This document shows, one piece after another, positions 24,901 through 39,900 of a DNA stretch of 64,000 nucleotides. A model generated the notes under the pieces. That model saw nothing but the letters and a program-made list of their open reading frames with translations. It made no database searches and was not told where the DNA came from. How positions within the stretch are numbered: position 1 is the first letter of the stretch; each line of letters starts with the position of its first letter. This DNA comes from Metellina segmentata. Its lineage: Eukaryota; Arthropoda; Arachnida; Araneae; Tetragnathidae. The translations under genes and the position numbers were made by a program. Location of the stretch: the NCBI GenBank assembly GCA_947359465.1, contig OX375876.1, positions 123,127,444-123,191,443 of the forward strand, written 5' to 3'.

Positions 24901-27900
24901 CTGTTTAGTATAAATGCTTCAGAGTTGTCATTTTGAAACATACCAAAACATCAAATTAAAACGTAGATTATTAGTAGGCTTATATTTCAGAAATAAAATA
25001 TATTAAAGTTCTTATTGGGATTATATATTAGGATTCTTACTTGCTTTTAATTTTTGCAAATTTCAAACAGGTATTGCATTTTTTGCAGTATTTTTTAAAT
25101 TGTATTTTGCTTATATTTTGTATACGCTTTAACTTTTTGCAGAATTCACTTGGTCTTTGAAAAGCATCTGCATTCCATTATTTTTCTAACTCAAAGTACC
25201 AAAATTTATTTTGGACTTAAAAAATCCTTAATGGCTAAATTTAATTATTATTGTTTTCTTCAGAATGGCAACAGCATAAAAGATCACAGATTCTAAATTA
25301 ATTTTTTCTTTGTTTCCATTTTAACGCTTTTAGCCGAAGAACAAAACAAATAAAAAGTTTATCTGGAGTTATGTAGTTCTTTTTTCTATCTCCTAGATCG
25401 TTAAAAGATAGAGTAAAAATTTCAATGGATATGAAATCTGCAAAAATTTTCACATTAGATCATTACCTAAAATTTTCTTTAAATGAATAATTTTTAAAGT
25501 GAAATTTTTATATTTTTTCCAATACAAATTTGACTTTGGCTATAAAGATCATGGATTCCTTTTCCTGCTTTTTAAATTATAACTTTTTTATTTTTGCAAT
25601 ATGAATATAGGCACATTAGACAATGTCATCACGTTTGTATTTGGTAGGTATTTAATTAACGTTTGTTTGCCGGATCAACACAACAGGCTATTGCGATCAT
25701 TTTTAGAATTGCCTAGCAATCACTGGGGTTTTGCCAGCATTATTGTTTTCCCTTTTTATCAGCGATTGTCACGCCGATTGGATCTCTTCGCAATTTGAAT
25801 TTATCCGCATTTGACAATGAGTGTTGCTCGGGCAATCCCGTGATGGCTGTTATCCAATAGGCTATGAATTCCTATTTGGTTTGCTTCACAACACCACGAG
25901 CAATGCTGTTATGGCTGCTATTCATTACGCTACGAATACCCATTTAAATGGGAATTTGTAGCAGTCACCGGGAGTTAGTGAGCAGTGGTCACACTTGACC
26001 CCACGAACGTTGTGTTGTCCAAGCAGTGGCTAATTTAGCTTTTAGTACATAAAACCTTTTTTTTTTGCATCTTGATTGAAAGCAAATTTTTATTACTTTT
26101 CTATTACAAATTGAAGAAAGCTTTCATTTAAGAATATTTTTGCATTCAATTTTAATTTCCTAGATTTTTGTGTCAATTTTATTTAGTCTTGAAAATAAAT
26201 GCCTGGCCATTGACAAAATAAGGTCATTGACATTTTTTGTAGGTTCTTGAAAAGTACTTTTTTTTATTTAAATGAGTAGGACATTGCTTTTCAGCTTGGA
26301 AAACCATATTTTTGCAAATAAATTTTAATAAGATTGGTTTCAAAGTTTTGTTTGCATGTATTTTTACCTTATTGTACATCATTTCTAATTAAAAATTATA
26401 TTTTGTAGATGGTTTGTGGTTGTACCTTGTACAAGATACTGTTATAAACGTCTATCACACAGAGAGTGGGAAATGGTGTGGAGGTCATTGTTTTGCTGAA
26501 TCCTTAAACAATCCTTCTGCGAGGATTTCTGCTGCATTGGAATTCTCCTCCAACCATATTTCTTTCCCATGTTTGCTGCTGGCAGTCAACCAGGACCATG
26601 AGAGTTTGCTGTGCATGTTTGATATTAATTCATGTACGGTTCGACGATCTGTGCTAATTCCTGACAGAGTAGGTGCTCTTTCTGATGACTATTTATCTAA
26701 CCTAATTCATCTAACCGAAATTCTATCAAAACTTATTTTTTGAATGTGTGTTTCCCCTACATAGCTGTAGTTCAGATCCGTGTATTTGAAGTGCGATCAA
26801 TATCCGGATAATTCACAGTGAAATAGTTACTTCTTAGTTTTAAAAAAAAAAAAACGCATTTTGTTTTGATATGTAGTGTAATTTAACGACTATGAAAACA
26901 ATTTTGTTTGCATTTTGTACTTGCAACATACTGTGTTAAAATGTATCATTGCTTGAACAAATTGGTCAAAGTCGTTTTTTTCTCTGTCTTTGCTCGTTTT
27001 TGTGCAGCCAAGTCTTGCATGTGCTTGAGTTGAGGAGCTGTAGATAGTCGCACTCAGGCTGCCACTCCATCCTTTTTTGCGCTGTGTCAAGGCATTCAAT
27101 TGCCTTACTAGTTGACGATCCAGCATCTGGATGAGTAGCAACGTCGTCGTCATCAATGAGTTCTCACACTTTGAATGAGTTCATTGTCACTGAGAATTAG
27201 AAATCCAAGGTCCGATGAATCACACACCAGCCACTCATCTATGTCCTCTGCACTCGACATACACATTAGAATGCAACATAATCTGAACAACTTCCAAGAA
27301 TTTTCACTATGATGTTTCTTATGTCCTCAACATATACCACATCTTATATCACTTTATTTTATGAGTAGAATTTTCAACCTATTTTAAAAGAAACAGCTAA
27401 TATTTAACAGGTAGAGAATTTTGTTTCGTCCACGGTCTTAAATTGAAGAATTTCATGCCTATGATACATTAAATCACAAATAGATTAGTCAAATATGTTG
27501 GATCATTTGAATAAGTTATTTAAATGCGCAATTAATTGGGCTTTGTGTGTTTATTTCTCTCTTCTGTGTCAGTGAAACTGGCTCTGTGCATGTATGTCCA
27601 TTACCTGATGTTGAATGTCTGGTGTAACATGGCAATATCTAGTCCTTATGCCATAAAAACATAATCAACCCCAAAACAATGTCTAAAGTTTATCTGCGTT
27701 TATTTTTTGTTAATAAAACATGCACTGATAAAAAAAATTCAATTTTTTATTTTCTGGCAGTTACTGTGTCAAATTGAAAGTCTCTATTCTGCCTACAAAA
27801 TTATTTTATTGAATATTTTTAGTTTGCCATATTTTTATTTCATCAGTCTACAATTGTAAAGCAGGGGAAAGCTGTTCAGATTTTAAAAATAGGATGATTT

Positions 27901-30900
27901 TCTATGGCTTACTAAGTTTTAAACATAGAAAAGCTCTTCATTTTTATTGAAACTATTTGAACACACCTAAAATAAGCCAACATAGTTCAAGCTTTTGAAA
28001 ATTTACAGAGAAACATTTTTCCAGTAAGTAGTTTTAGGAAAATTCATCAAAAATACCGAAATATGCAAAAAATGACTCAAACAGTGCAAAAAATACTTTA
28101 AAATTATCCCCCTAAATGCTATTTTGCATACGAATAATAAAACCAAATCCTTGTATCAGCAATGATTTTTGAAAGAATTATCTATATATCTGGATAACAC
28201 TTCAGTCTTACTAATATAAGATACAAAATCATCGAAATCCTAGCCATTGCTATGCGTATTAGATTCTGAAGTGGAACCAAAATTAAGAAAGAAAAACATT
28301 TTTCCTCGACGGAGAATTTTGTCCAATGAGTGATTAAACTAAGATAGGTTTTGTGGTGTATGTGGATTGATTTTACTGAATTGTTCTATGAGCTCACATT
28401 GCCTCCTGTTACAAATATAACAAAGTTCTATGGAGCTGCACATTTTATCCTTAAATCTGCAATAAATTAATATTATTTCTGTTATCAGTTGAAAATTGAT
28501 TTTTCCAGTATTTATCACAATGGGTTCAAGCTTTAATGGTAATTTCTTTTTCACTAGATAACATCTTTGGACTTGGTCAGTGAAAATGGTGGTGCATGTA
28601 TAGGAACTCACTATTTGAGCCGTAAACTGCGTTTTATGTTTGGTGTTGTTGCAATTGGAACACTCCATGGTCACTTGTTTTTTCTGGACTTATGTTTAGA
28701 TGAAAATTTTAGCTGTGATGAAAAACTGCCAAATATTACCACTGTTGTGAGGAAGCAAGATTTCTCCTCCCAAAGAAGAGTAGCAGCAATCGCAAAGAAG
28801 CAGCATATATTTTTGCATTTGAATGGTTTGTTACTTCAGGTTACTAATATTTTGTGATTTTAAATTATTTATATCGTTTGCCATTCGCATAGTTTATTTA
28901 AGAGAAAAAATTTTGATTGAATTTTCTTGTTTTATGAAATGCTTTCTTTGTGAATTCATGTGCAGCAATCATAATGTCTTATTTTGGTTAGTAACTACAG
29001 TACAAAGTCCCATATCTGGACGTCCAAAATCCAGAATAATAAAAAATCTGGATGTTTTGCTAACCGGTGTTTTATTTTTCTCACAGTAAAAGGAGGTAAA
29101 CCTGAAACTAATTGATAAAACGTAAAATAACGCACATATTCAGAGTAAATACCACACAGAAAAATTAGAAGATTTGCAAGTAAAATTTCTTGCATTGTAT
29201 TAAAAGTTTTTTCTTTTTAAAAAAATTCTTCTTATTTATACATCTGCTTTTGTACTATTGCATTTGCAAAATTCGTGCGGAAGATTTTAAATAAAGGTTT
29301 TTTTGACAAAAAATGCATTTAATCCAAAATCCGGAATGGCCGACGTCTGGAGGATTTTGGACTTAGTACTATAACTGTTCTATCAAATAACCTGCTTTCA
29401 TTCTTTAACTCTTGTACTGTATCTTTTTAGAATTACACTTTGGAACAAATTAGTGAAACCCATCCAAATAATATAATTTTGTTATGTCATCTGCACTATT
29501 CCTTCTGCAGGTTGGTTGGCCTGTCTAGATCTCAGTTGACTGTCAATCTCATTCATGGTCATAGTCAGCACTACAATGCATATTTTATTTTGCACAATTC
29601 ATTCAGAATCCTGTTTCCGACTGAAGCTGAGAATAAATGTCTCACAAGTAGCCTAGTCCTTTGTAGCTCAGTTGGTAGAGTTGTGTACTGTTAGTAATCG
29701 GACTGTTGTGAGTTCGAAACTCGTTTGATGGTTCATATAATGCTGTACAAAGTCCCAAATCCGGACATTTTACTAACTTGCGTTTTTTTTTCTCTCGCTT
29801 TTTTGCATCTTTCCGGCAATTTTTAAAGGATTTAAACCTGGACCGAATGGATGAAACAACACGAAATAACGGACATGTTTATACTAAATACCACATAGAA
29901 AAATTAGAAGATTTGGAAGTTAAATTTGTTGCATTTTATTAAAAAGGTTTTTTCCTTTTTTAAAAATTATTCCTATCTATATATCTGATATATTTTACTA
30001 TTGCAAATGCAAAATTAATACGCTCAAGATTAAGGATTTTTGATCAAAAATGCAAATAATCTGAAATCCAGAATGGGCAAGGTCCAAAGGATTCTGGATT
30101 TAGGACTTTGTACTGTATCTGTTGTGACCTCAAATGTCCTCATGTTGGCATAGAAGTTTGGATTGTGTGCCAGCTCCAGGATTAATTTCATCATCTAACT
30201 TGCTCAAAATTACGAGGTGTTATCCTCAGATCTTCCATTTGTATTACTCACAATTGGCCTGGTAGCCACCGAGTGGTCAGTGCTCTTAGTTTAACCAACT
30301 CTGGGTTCGAATCTTGTTCTAAGCATTGATGTTTGTAGTGGTCCAGAATTCTTCTTAGCTGTAGATTCCTGGTCTAATTGAATCTCATAATAAAAAATGA
30401 CAGTACAATGAAAAACCAAATATAAAAGAAAGAGTGACATTGTAATGCACATTAAAAACAAAATTAATACCCTTAAAAATTTTCTTATTCTAACACTATA
30501 TAAGTTAAATAACTAAAGTGATTATTGTGTTTCCTGCTGTTTGTATTATCATGTTTTTAAACAAACATTTGCATGTTTTTTATATAAAAATTCATAACAA
30601 ACCATACATACATGAACTTTGAACTCTCAATTCTAAAGTAACTATTTGAGATTTCATCTGATGTTCCATACTTAAAGTTTACATTAAAAGGACAAGTAAA
30701 ATAGAAGAGCTGACTGAACACATGATATAACAATGGGTTACTGTATTGTATTTTGTGTTTGCTTTTGCTGCATTGATATTTTTTCTACTGTAATAATTAT
30801 TTTCAGATGAGAGTACCAGTGGTGGTAGTTTTGAATTCAAAAGCATTAGCAATACGTTAGGTCGATATCCAAATGGTATGTATATTTTAAACGTGTTTTT

Positions 30901-33900
30901 ACATTTTGCTGCTTTTTTAGCATTTTTTAATGCATTTGTAATACTTTAAATGTTCATATTTTTAGGTGAAGTGTATGTAACAGCCATGAAATATGTACAA
31001 AGCCTTGCTACATTAGCTGTTGGCTTCAGTTTTGGTGGAATCCAGTTATGGGAACTTCATAATTTATCTCTTCAGTATGTGTTCAATTTTACTATCTGAG
31101 TAATCTTAGATATACAGTAAACCTCGATAAATCATCACATTGGACCAAAAAATCTTAGAATTGAAATGGAATGAAGATTTAGGTGGAGTAACCACAGAAT
31201 GTACTCAATATGCACTGCTGTAGTGATAATTTTAATTTAAAATTGGTCATGTCATTCATAACAATAATGAAAATTCCATTAATGATATAAAAAAAAGTTA
31301 ACTTTGCCTGTTTTTAGCTTATTTGAACATGTTTAAGTTTCAATGCTACTTTATATATCTCTACTATTATAAAAGGAAATGTTTGTCTGTTTGTTTTCTG
31401 CGTGCAAAGTCCTGGTGAATCTATGGCACTTACAGTAATGGGATTTAGCACACAGGTAGTCTGAAATTTTTGCTAATTTTTGGGCGAATTTTAAAATTTA
31501 ATCTAGAACATTTAAAAATGAATTCAATGAAATTTAATTATTATTGAATGCAACAGCATAGAAGATCACATATTCTAAATCTATTTTTCTGTTTTCATTT
31601 TGTAAGGAGGAATCGTGAAGACTCCTAGACCGTTAAAAATTGTTTAGTCATATCAACCTTTGGTTTAAAAAAATGAACAGATTATCTTACAATTTCAGCA
31701 AAAGAAAGCAAAAAAAAAAATTTGGCTGGCATTGGTTAGTTTTTTTTTTGTTGTAAAATCGGGTTCATTAAAGATAGATTGAAAATTTCAACGGATTTAA
31801 TATTTGTCACCAGATAGATACCTTATACGCTTGATTTTCTTTTAATAAATAATTTTACAATTAAATATTTATATTTTCACAAGAGATTGTTTCACTACCT
31901 TAAAATTTACCAGAAGCAAGTAAAATAAAGCAGCATAGCTGAATACATGATAAATTTAAGGGCTACAGTGTTTAAAAAAAAATTATGTGATATGTGTCTC
32001 CATATTTTATGTAGTGTTTGTAATCTTTATCTTACTAGCCTGTGTAAAGTTTTAATGTAAGTTTTAATATTTTAGGTACACAATTTCTGATCACCATGAC
32101 CAGTCAATTGTTAGTTTTGCATTTCAAGAACCTGAAAATGATCCCAGAAATTTCTGTTATTTATGGGTTATCAAAGGTCACATAACTGGAGAAGATGATC
32201 TGTAAGTTGTGAAAAGCTGATATTTTTTAATGTGAATGTTTGCGATTAATCTAATATGTTCTACGTTCTTAAATGGTCTAATTTTAGTGAAAATTTTGTT
32301 CATGCAATTAATATATTTTTGGAATTTTTATATTTATCTATGCTACTGAGAAAGATATATTTTAAATTTTGATAAGATGGCAAATTGCAGGATTTTAAAT
32401 CAGCTTTGCAAAATTTCTGGCAGCCAAGCCGTCTTAATGTATTAATTTTGTAAAACGGAATGTAACACTAGTATGCAAACCAAAACATTTCTATGTACCA
32501 CATTATTTGATGATATGTCTTCTCTTTTCAGTGATGTGCATGTGTATTAATTTCTGAAAAATCCTGTAGCATGATCGATGTAATTACTGTAACTCGTAAA
32601 ACAATTTATTATTTTTTGAGTTCTTAAAGTACAATTTTGAAGAACACTGATAATCTACCTTTATTACAGACCTACTTCAACATCTGTGTCTACTTTGTAT
32701 TCCTTATCATACCATAAAAGAGATTATTTGGAAAATTTTGGTGCCTTATACACAGTAAGTAGGATCTGGTATTTTAGTAACTTGTGAACAGTTTTCTTGT
32801 TCACACATTAATAATATTTGAAAGATACATTCTATATTTAGTCTAATCATTATAATCAGTTAAAGTAATCTCAAAGCCTACTCTTAAAGAAAGTACTATC
32901 TATGCAATTTTACATAACTATCCAAGGTGGTAACAGAACCTGGAAATCAGGGAATTCTCAAAAACTTTTTAATTCTAGAAAAATCAGGGAAAATTTCCAA
33001 ATTTCACAAAAATCAAGAAAATATTGATAATTTAAATGCAAACTATTATTGTTTGTTCAATTTAGAGATCTGTGATTATGAGTACTTTTGAGAATCGAAT
33101 AAATCGTATTCACCGAAATTGTGATTGGAATAAAGAACACTGGCATTGTAATCTTTGAATTCCGCCACTGCCGTTTTATTCGTGGCCACTGCATCTTGCC
33201 ACTGCATTGCCGTGAGGCCGGCGATACAACTTGTATACAATTTGAAATGTATGTAATTAAATATGATGGGGTTTTTTTTGTGCATTTAATTAATATTTTT
33301 TTGCTTGGAATTACATTTTTGTCGAATTTTTTATGTATATTTGGATTTTGATGTATAGTATAATCATGTAGGGTCAGGAGTAATAAGTTCATAATCAAAA
33401 TATTTTGTATTTTTTCTCTCCAGTTGTTTCATTTGCTATTGTAAGAGTTCCATTTACGGGTTCCAAACCTTACAATAACAATTAAAATATCTGAAGAGAA
33501 AAAATACAAAATATTAGTGGAGAAATATCCTTTTACTCCATCTGACCCTAAATATTTAAAATTATGTCTGGATACTGTATATCGATACCAATCACAGATC
33601 ACAACATTTATTAAGGGAATTGTAAAATCAAGGACATTTTTGTGACATTATCAAGGAAGTATCAGAACTTTTTTTAAAGGATTTTGTTGCCACCCTGCTA
33701 TTAAGCAAAATTTTTACGTGCCTAAATGCTGCCTTGCAGAATGTAAATTTCATGATGATATTAGAATTTAGGTTGCCGTGTTTTCATTTTCCCTAAATTT
33801 TTTCAGGTTGCCGTGTTTTTATTTTCCATATCTGATGTCTATAATTTCCTCTGTAAATTTAAAAAGTAAATAAATGCTAATGGGGAAAAGGCTTTAATCA

Positions 33901-36900
33901 AAGTAGTTAAATATACACAAACCTAGTTAAACCTATTTAATTGAGGCTCACTGTTAATGAATAATTTTTTAATTATCAGTTCCATGAAATGAGGTATTAG
34001 TGTATTTAAACCCTTAAAGGTAAGAAGTCATGGAAGATAACAGGCTCAAAAACCAGTTTGTGACGTAGGTAAGATTTACTATTTCCGAAGCATTACTAGT
34101 TTTCTTAGTTATGGTATTTTAATATTTTTGCTTTATTTATTTAAAAATCATACTAAAGATATATTTATACTTCCGAAGTATGCAAACTCCATTAGAATGC
34201 AACATAATCTGTACAGCATATTTACCATGAGGTTAAATAAACACCAGTAAGGAAACACCACATTCATAAATGTGATTCTCTTATTTTCACAATTTATGTA
34301 AATAAAGAATTACTATTCAGTTTTAAAAATAATTTTTCTTTTTACAGTTTATTCATACTTTTCCTAATGCCCAGCTAATAAAACATTATTCATTACATCA
34401 CTACATGGGCAGATTGGTGAACCACTTGTTGCTCCATAGTAGGCTCATGTTACACTTCACATATAAATCACTGCATATTCATTCCAGAAAGACTAACATA
34501 CATACCTTACCCCCATCTTCGAACCAGGAACTTTTCGATCCAAAAGCCAGCACCCTGACCCCTATACTGATTGGTTGACAGTTTGAGAAAAAAAATAGGT
34601 CTGCATTTTGCAGAAAAAGCATTTGCATGTTTGGTTAACCTGTATTCAATATGTAAAGTGACTTGAAATTTTTTTATTTTTTATTCAATGTCGTAGTATG
34701 AAATTGGTACTAGATTTGATACAGCTGCAGTACGTTTAAACGGTGGCGATTTTTGGCGCACTTCTAGTAGCAAGTTATGGTAGGCTAAAGCAACCCATCT
34801 GTATTTATGGTTATTGCTGTTTTCATGGCAACCTCAGCAAATGGAAAGTTTAAATTTTCATTTCGATTATTCTAGAAAGTTCTTTCAAAATCGATTAAAG
34901 TCATTTGATTTCATTGGTTCATCTGAAATTCTTTCTTTGATTCCATTAGTTATTTTAATTTTAAATTCATTCTAACTTTTTCACGGTTCAGTGATGTATC
35001 AGGTTGTATTATTTCTTTGCATTCCGTTAAAACTAATTACTTTCTTTGGGAAAAAAATTTCATTTGAAGCTTATGGCTTTTTTGTAAAAGTTTAAAATAT
35101 ATATATTTTTTAAAAAGTTCTCAAATGTGTTTAGAAGCTTTCATTTTCTGTTGTAAAAAGAAAAGTATATGTGTAAGAAAAATATTTGTGAAATAATTCT
35201 TTCCTTGGCGACTTTAGAAGTGTGCCAAAAAAATATTGCCAGGGCTATTAACATAGACTAAAACTGTACCCTAGATTTATGTCCTATAATACTCAATCAT
35301 GGGAACATATCCTTTAGGTGTATGGGCTTCATGGACCCAAGGTACTCTAGTGATCTTTTCTCTTCCCTTAGGACTTACTGTCTTTAGTACACACAGGACT
35401 GCCCAAAGGAGTACCCAAAGTCAGGTGCATTCCTCCCTGGGTGTATTTCTCTCTTCTGTGTCAGTAAAACGTTCATTGTGTGTGGGTCTATTACATGATA
35501 TTGTATGTTTTTTGTCTGCTGCAAGGTGGCCTTGTGCCATAAATCCCCAAACCAACCAACCTGGAATACCCAAGCGATCCTTTTTTGCTTTCATCCCATT
35601 ATTCTACTACATAATCACTTTTTCCTTTTTGCATCAATCTTTACTTGACTTTGTTTTGTGTTTGGCACAGCTCGGTCATATATGGCCCTTGGAAATGCCA
35701 AAACAATTGACCTACGTGTAATCCTGCTCTGTCAGTGCTTCCCTTTAAGGAAAAAAGTAAAACCAGGAACTGCTTCTAGGAATTTTGTCTAATTTACTGC
35801 AATTCGGAATGTCTAATTTCTAAACCTTGATTTGAGTCCCTTTTCTGACTAAATGGGTATTTTCTGAACCAAAAATAAGTAAAGTGTTGGGATTTGTAGT
35901 GTAGGTTTTTCTTAATCTGTATTTTTATTTAATTTTTGCCATTGTTTTTCTAATTTAGGAACTGCAAAGCTGCAACAAGAGGTTTGAATTTCCTTTAACA
36001 AATGATTCCTATAACTCCTTGCGTTCAAGCACATCAGTTGGAACTCGATTAATTTCCTGCCAAGTAATCAATCAGAAGGATGTCCATCATGTGTTGGAGA
36101 CTGCATCTTTAAATGAGAGTTAGTTTTTGTTTTTTGATCCTTTAAATTGATTTATTATTGTAGAATGGGCGATGTTCTACAAGTAAAATAATTTATCTTT
36201 TGTAGCAATCCTTACTGTTATGTAATATGTAATACAGTAATCCCTCGATTTGTTGCTCTTGGGCCAAGGAGTGCATTATATTAAGAAAGAAGAAAATCTA
36301 CTGAAAAATAAAAGAAAGCGTAAATTTATGACATGTTTCTTATTTAACATGTACAACTACAAGTTAAGCACTATATCGTCTGGCAGTAAAACTTAAAAAA
36401 TTATATTAAATGGAATAAAATATTTACAAATAGAAATTTTATCTTATTTTTTCAATTTAATTTAGCTTTTTCATGCATCAGGATATGTCTTGTGTTATAG
36501 CTAACGTTTCCGCCAGATGTTTGGAATACTTTTGGTTATTCTGTAAACATTGATTTAGTACATAGGGGAAATATCTACGCAAAGTCAATTGTTCATTCAA
36601 AAGTTTGTTCCTGTCGTCAGGCTCGGACATTCATTTCTTCCCTTTCCTAACCCTCAATTTACCTAACGACTTTGGGCTTTTGTATGAGGTAGAATTGAAA
36701 AGAGCAATGGTCTGAAAGGATTTATTCATTCCATTTAAGACTTCTTGCACTGCTCTTGGGTATCCCTAAGGAATTGCACATAATGTGAGGGGAAGTGTGA
36801 AAAGTTTAAGATAACTGAAGCAAGTGACTCAATTTTAGAGTAAGAAGACTAGTCTGAGTGTTCTGCGTCTACAAACTGAAAGTTCATTGGGGACAGGTAA

Positions 36901-39900
36901 TACCATGATATTTCTGAATGGCATTATGTGACATAATTGCTGTATATTTTTTCAAAATATTCAAATCAAGATTTTTTATGTTATTTACATACAGTGACTA
37001 AAAAGAGTTACATAAAATTTCTATTAATCAGAATTTATCTGGAATCTTAAGTATCCAAAAATGTGGAGTTAACAAAAGTTGTTTATTTCTAAATATCATA
37101 TTTAGTAGCAAATGTACAGGGGGGGGGGTTAAACAAAAATATGGAAACACCTTTCTTGAAACACTTAACACTTCGGCCACCTTGCAGAAGCACCCACCAG
37201 ACGAGCTCCAACAATTTGCCCATGTTCCAAGTCTGTTATTCTGACGTGATGCAATTAGAACTTCGCAGAACAGTGCCCCAACAACGACTGACCTGCACAG
37301 CGTATTTATGAAGTTGTATCGATGGCGTCAGTAGGCGAAAACAGTAGTGCCACCTATACATTTCACGAGAAAAACATTTCTTTTCAAGTATGCATTTCAC
37401 GAGATGTTTCCCTATTTTTGTCCAACCCCTTTACATTACAATTGTTAAAAAAAAACTTATATTTGTTAACAATTTAGATAAGTTTATAGAATTAAACATG
37501 AAAAATCAATCCTACATCTTGCTGATCTCGTTAGCCCTTGTGTAGAAAAAAAGATAACAGAGCAACAAACTAAACCTGAAGCCTTTTGAGCAGCTATCTT
37601 AGAATTTATTTCTCTGAAGGCTAAAGGAGTTATTATAGTGTTAAATTAAAAAGGATAAATTGAATTTTCTACATTGAAGTTTAAATAATTAAAAAAATAA
37701 TTATTTGTAGGCGATTCAGTCTCGGAAGACATGAGTTTGTGCTTCCTTTCATGGGAAGTATGGGTTGATTCTGGAAATGCACCTCCATCTTATCATTTTG
37801 CAGTCTTTGATTTAAATCAGTGGTACCAAGCTCACATGCCTTTCAATTTCAGGTAAGAACCAAATTTTTCTGAGTCTTAGATAATTTTATTTCTGGATAT
37901 TTGTTAGAGTTATGTACTTAAAAATAAAATGTACTTCTGAACTTGGAACTGCAGTATAGAGATGCCAACTATTATAGATTTTTCATAATTATTATGGACT
38001 TTCAGCTTTTTATGGTATTACCACAAATAGTGAAGTTATGAAAATTTTCACTTGATGGGAAAACAAAACCGGTTGCCAAAAGTCACCAAATTGACGACTT
38101 ATCATTCTTTTTTGAAAACATCGCCAGGTTGGTGACACATTAGCAATCTGAAAACTAACTCATATTTTATCTGCATTGCGATGGTTTCAATCAGTTAGTA
38201 TCACTTTGCTTTGACAATAAAAAAATTGAGATCACGCTAAAGATGCGATGTTAAGTAGGATTTAACAAAAGCAGGCTTAACACATTTGCTGCTGGTCACG
38301 TTCAAATGGGGTTTTCCATGAAACCAACTTACTTTTATAACAAATATGATTGAAAAGTGCGCCAATACCAGAATAGATTGTCGAAACTCAGCCAACAAAT
38401 TTGCAATTTCTACAACTGTTAGAGGCTTATTAGAAACCACATACCTTTACAATTAGCTTCTAACCATTGCTCCACGCCAACACCTAACATATAGTGCCAA
38501 TTGAAGCAGAGAATAAATGTTGAGTTGCAGCTCTTCCCGCTAGAACACGTGACTGGTTACTGAGACATCACTCCACACCATGCGCTGCCGCGAGATTGGC
38601 AGTGAACGTGTTAAAAGTAAAAAAACTTCTACACATGGAGATTGATTGGAACGATTAAAAGTGCACCGAAGCCGCTGACTAGAACTTACTGTTCAAGTGG
38701 AGAGTATTTGCAGAAACTTCTAGGATTTTAATTTGAAAATGTTTTTATTCGCAATTCCTATGTTTCCTTTATGCAAGTGAGTATTTTTCAGTTTCTGAAT
38801 TTGGTTTTAATCTTTCATCTTTTAATTTGCAACCTTTATATCACTTAAACCGCATCCATATCACCTGTTCCAGAAACACTTTCTTTTTTTTCAAATCTAC
38901 TTTTTGTAATTGGTTATGTTATTTATACAAGGTTCGTACGCCTCCTGAAAAACTGAATTTTGCCTTTTTTTTACTAAGGGCCCTGAAAACTCTTGAAAAT
39001 TGTGTTTTTATCCTGATATTTCTTTTTATCTCCTGAAAAATAATAATCATCCAAGAGCAAAAAAATGAAATGTGACAAAATAAAGAACTATATAAAGATG
39101 CAACCAAAATTATTATTGGTTTTGTCACAAGAAAAAACCTCACAAATTTAAGCAAAGATAAATTCAACAATGAAAAAAAAATGGAGTTTTATTTAAGCTG
39201 CAGGCAATTGTTAATAAAATTGACAAAAAAACTAATATAATAATGCCTCTTAAATTTATCATTAGTGCATAATATGTCTTATTTAGATCCTCATGCATTC
39301 ATCAGTAGTAAAGAAGCAAATTTAAAGAAGCTTCAAAGCATATTGCTTTGTTTGACAAATGCAGGACGCTTCAAGGAAGTGGACTGTGATAAAATTTTGA
39401 AAGAATACAGTAGTTTCATTGAAGACTTTAGCTTTATGGACACAACAACCCAATTCAGGCACTCCTGCAGTGACAGTTTTGATCTGCTCGTAGATCGGCT
39501 TGATGTGTTTTACTACGAGTTTCTTTCAAACTCGAAGTATTTAAATTTTTGGAACACAGTTCAAGTTCTTCTACTTTCGCATGGACAGGCAAGTGTCGAG
39601 AGAGGGTTTTCGATTAACAAAAACATACTGGTTGAAAATCTTGGCAACGAAACACTTGTGGCCAAAAGAGTCATTGATGACCATCTACGATTTGTTGGTG
39701 GAATCGAAAAACTTATCATTTCTAAGGAATTGATTGTTTTAGCTGCTGGTGCTCGGCAAAAATATTTCTCATATCTAGAGGAGCAAAAAATAAGTAAGAA
39801 TAAAACTGGTGGATAAAAAAGAAAACTCCTAACCGAAGGTGTTGATGATTTGAAAAGAAAGAAGAAACGTTTAGAAAATGATATTGAGGACCTCAATAAA

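Noticed and set aside
29655..29732. Functional tRNA gene
   Set aside because: A and B boxes are good but acceptor and anticodon stems do not pair, so it is a pseudo-tRNA or SINE head.
35299..35721. 140-codon open frame as a gene
   Set aside because: It overlaps repeat family B segments found elsewhere in the window; there is no conserved domain.
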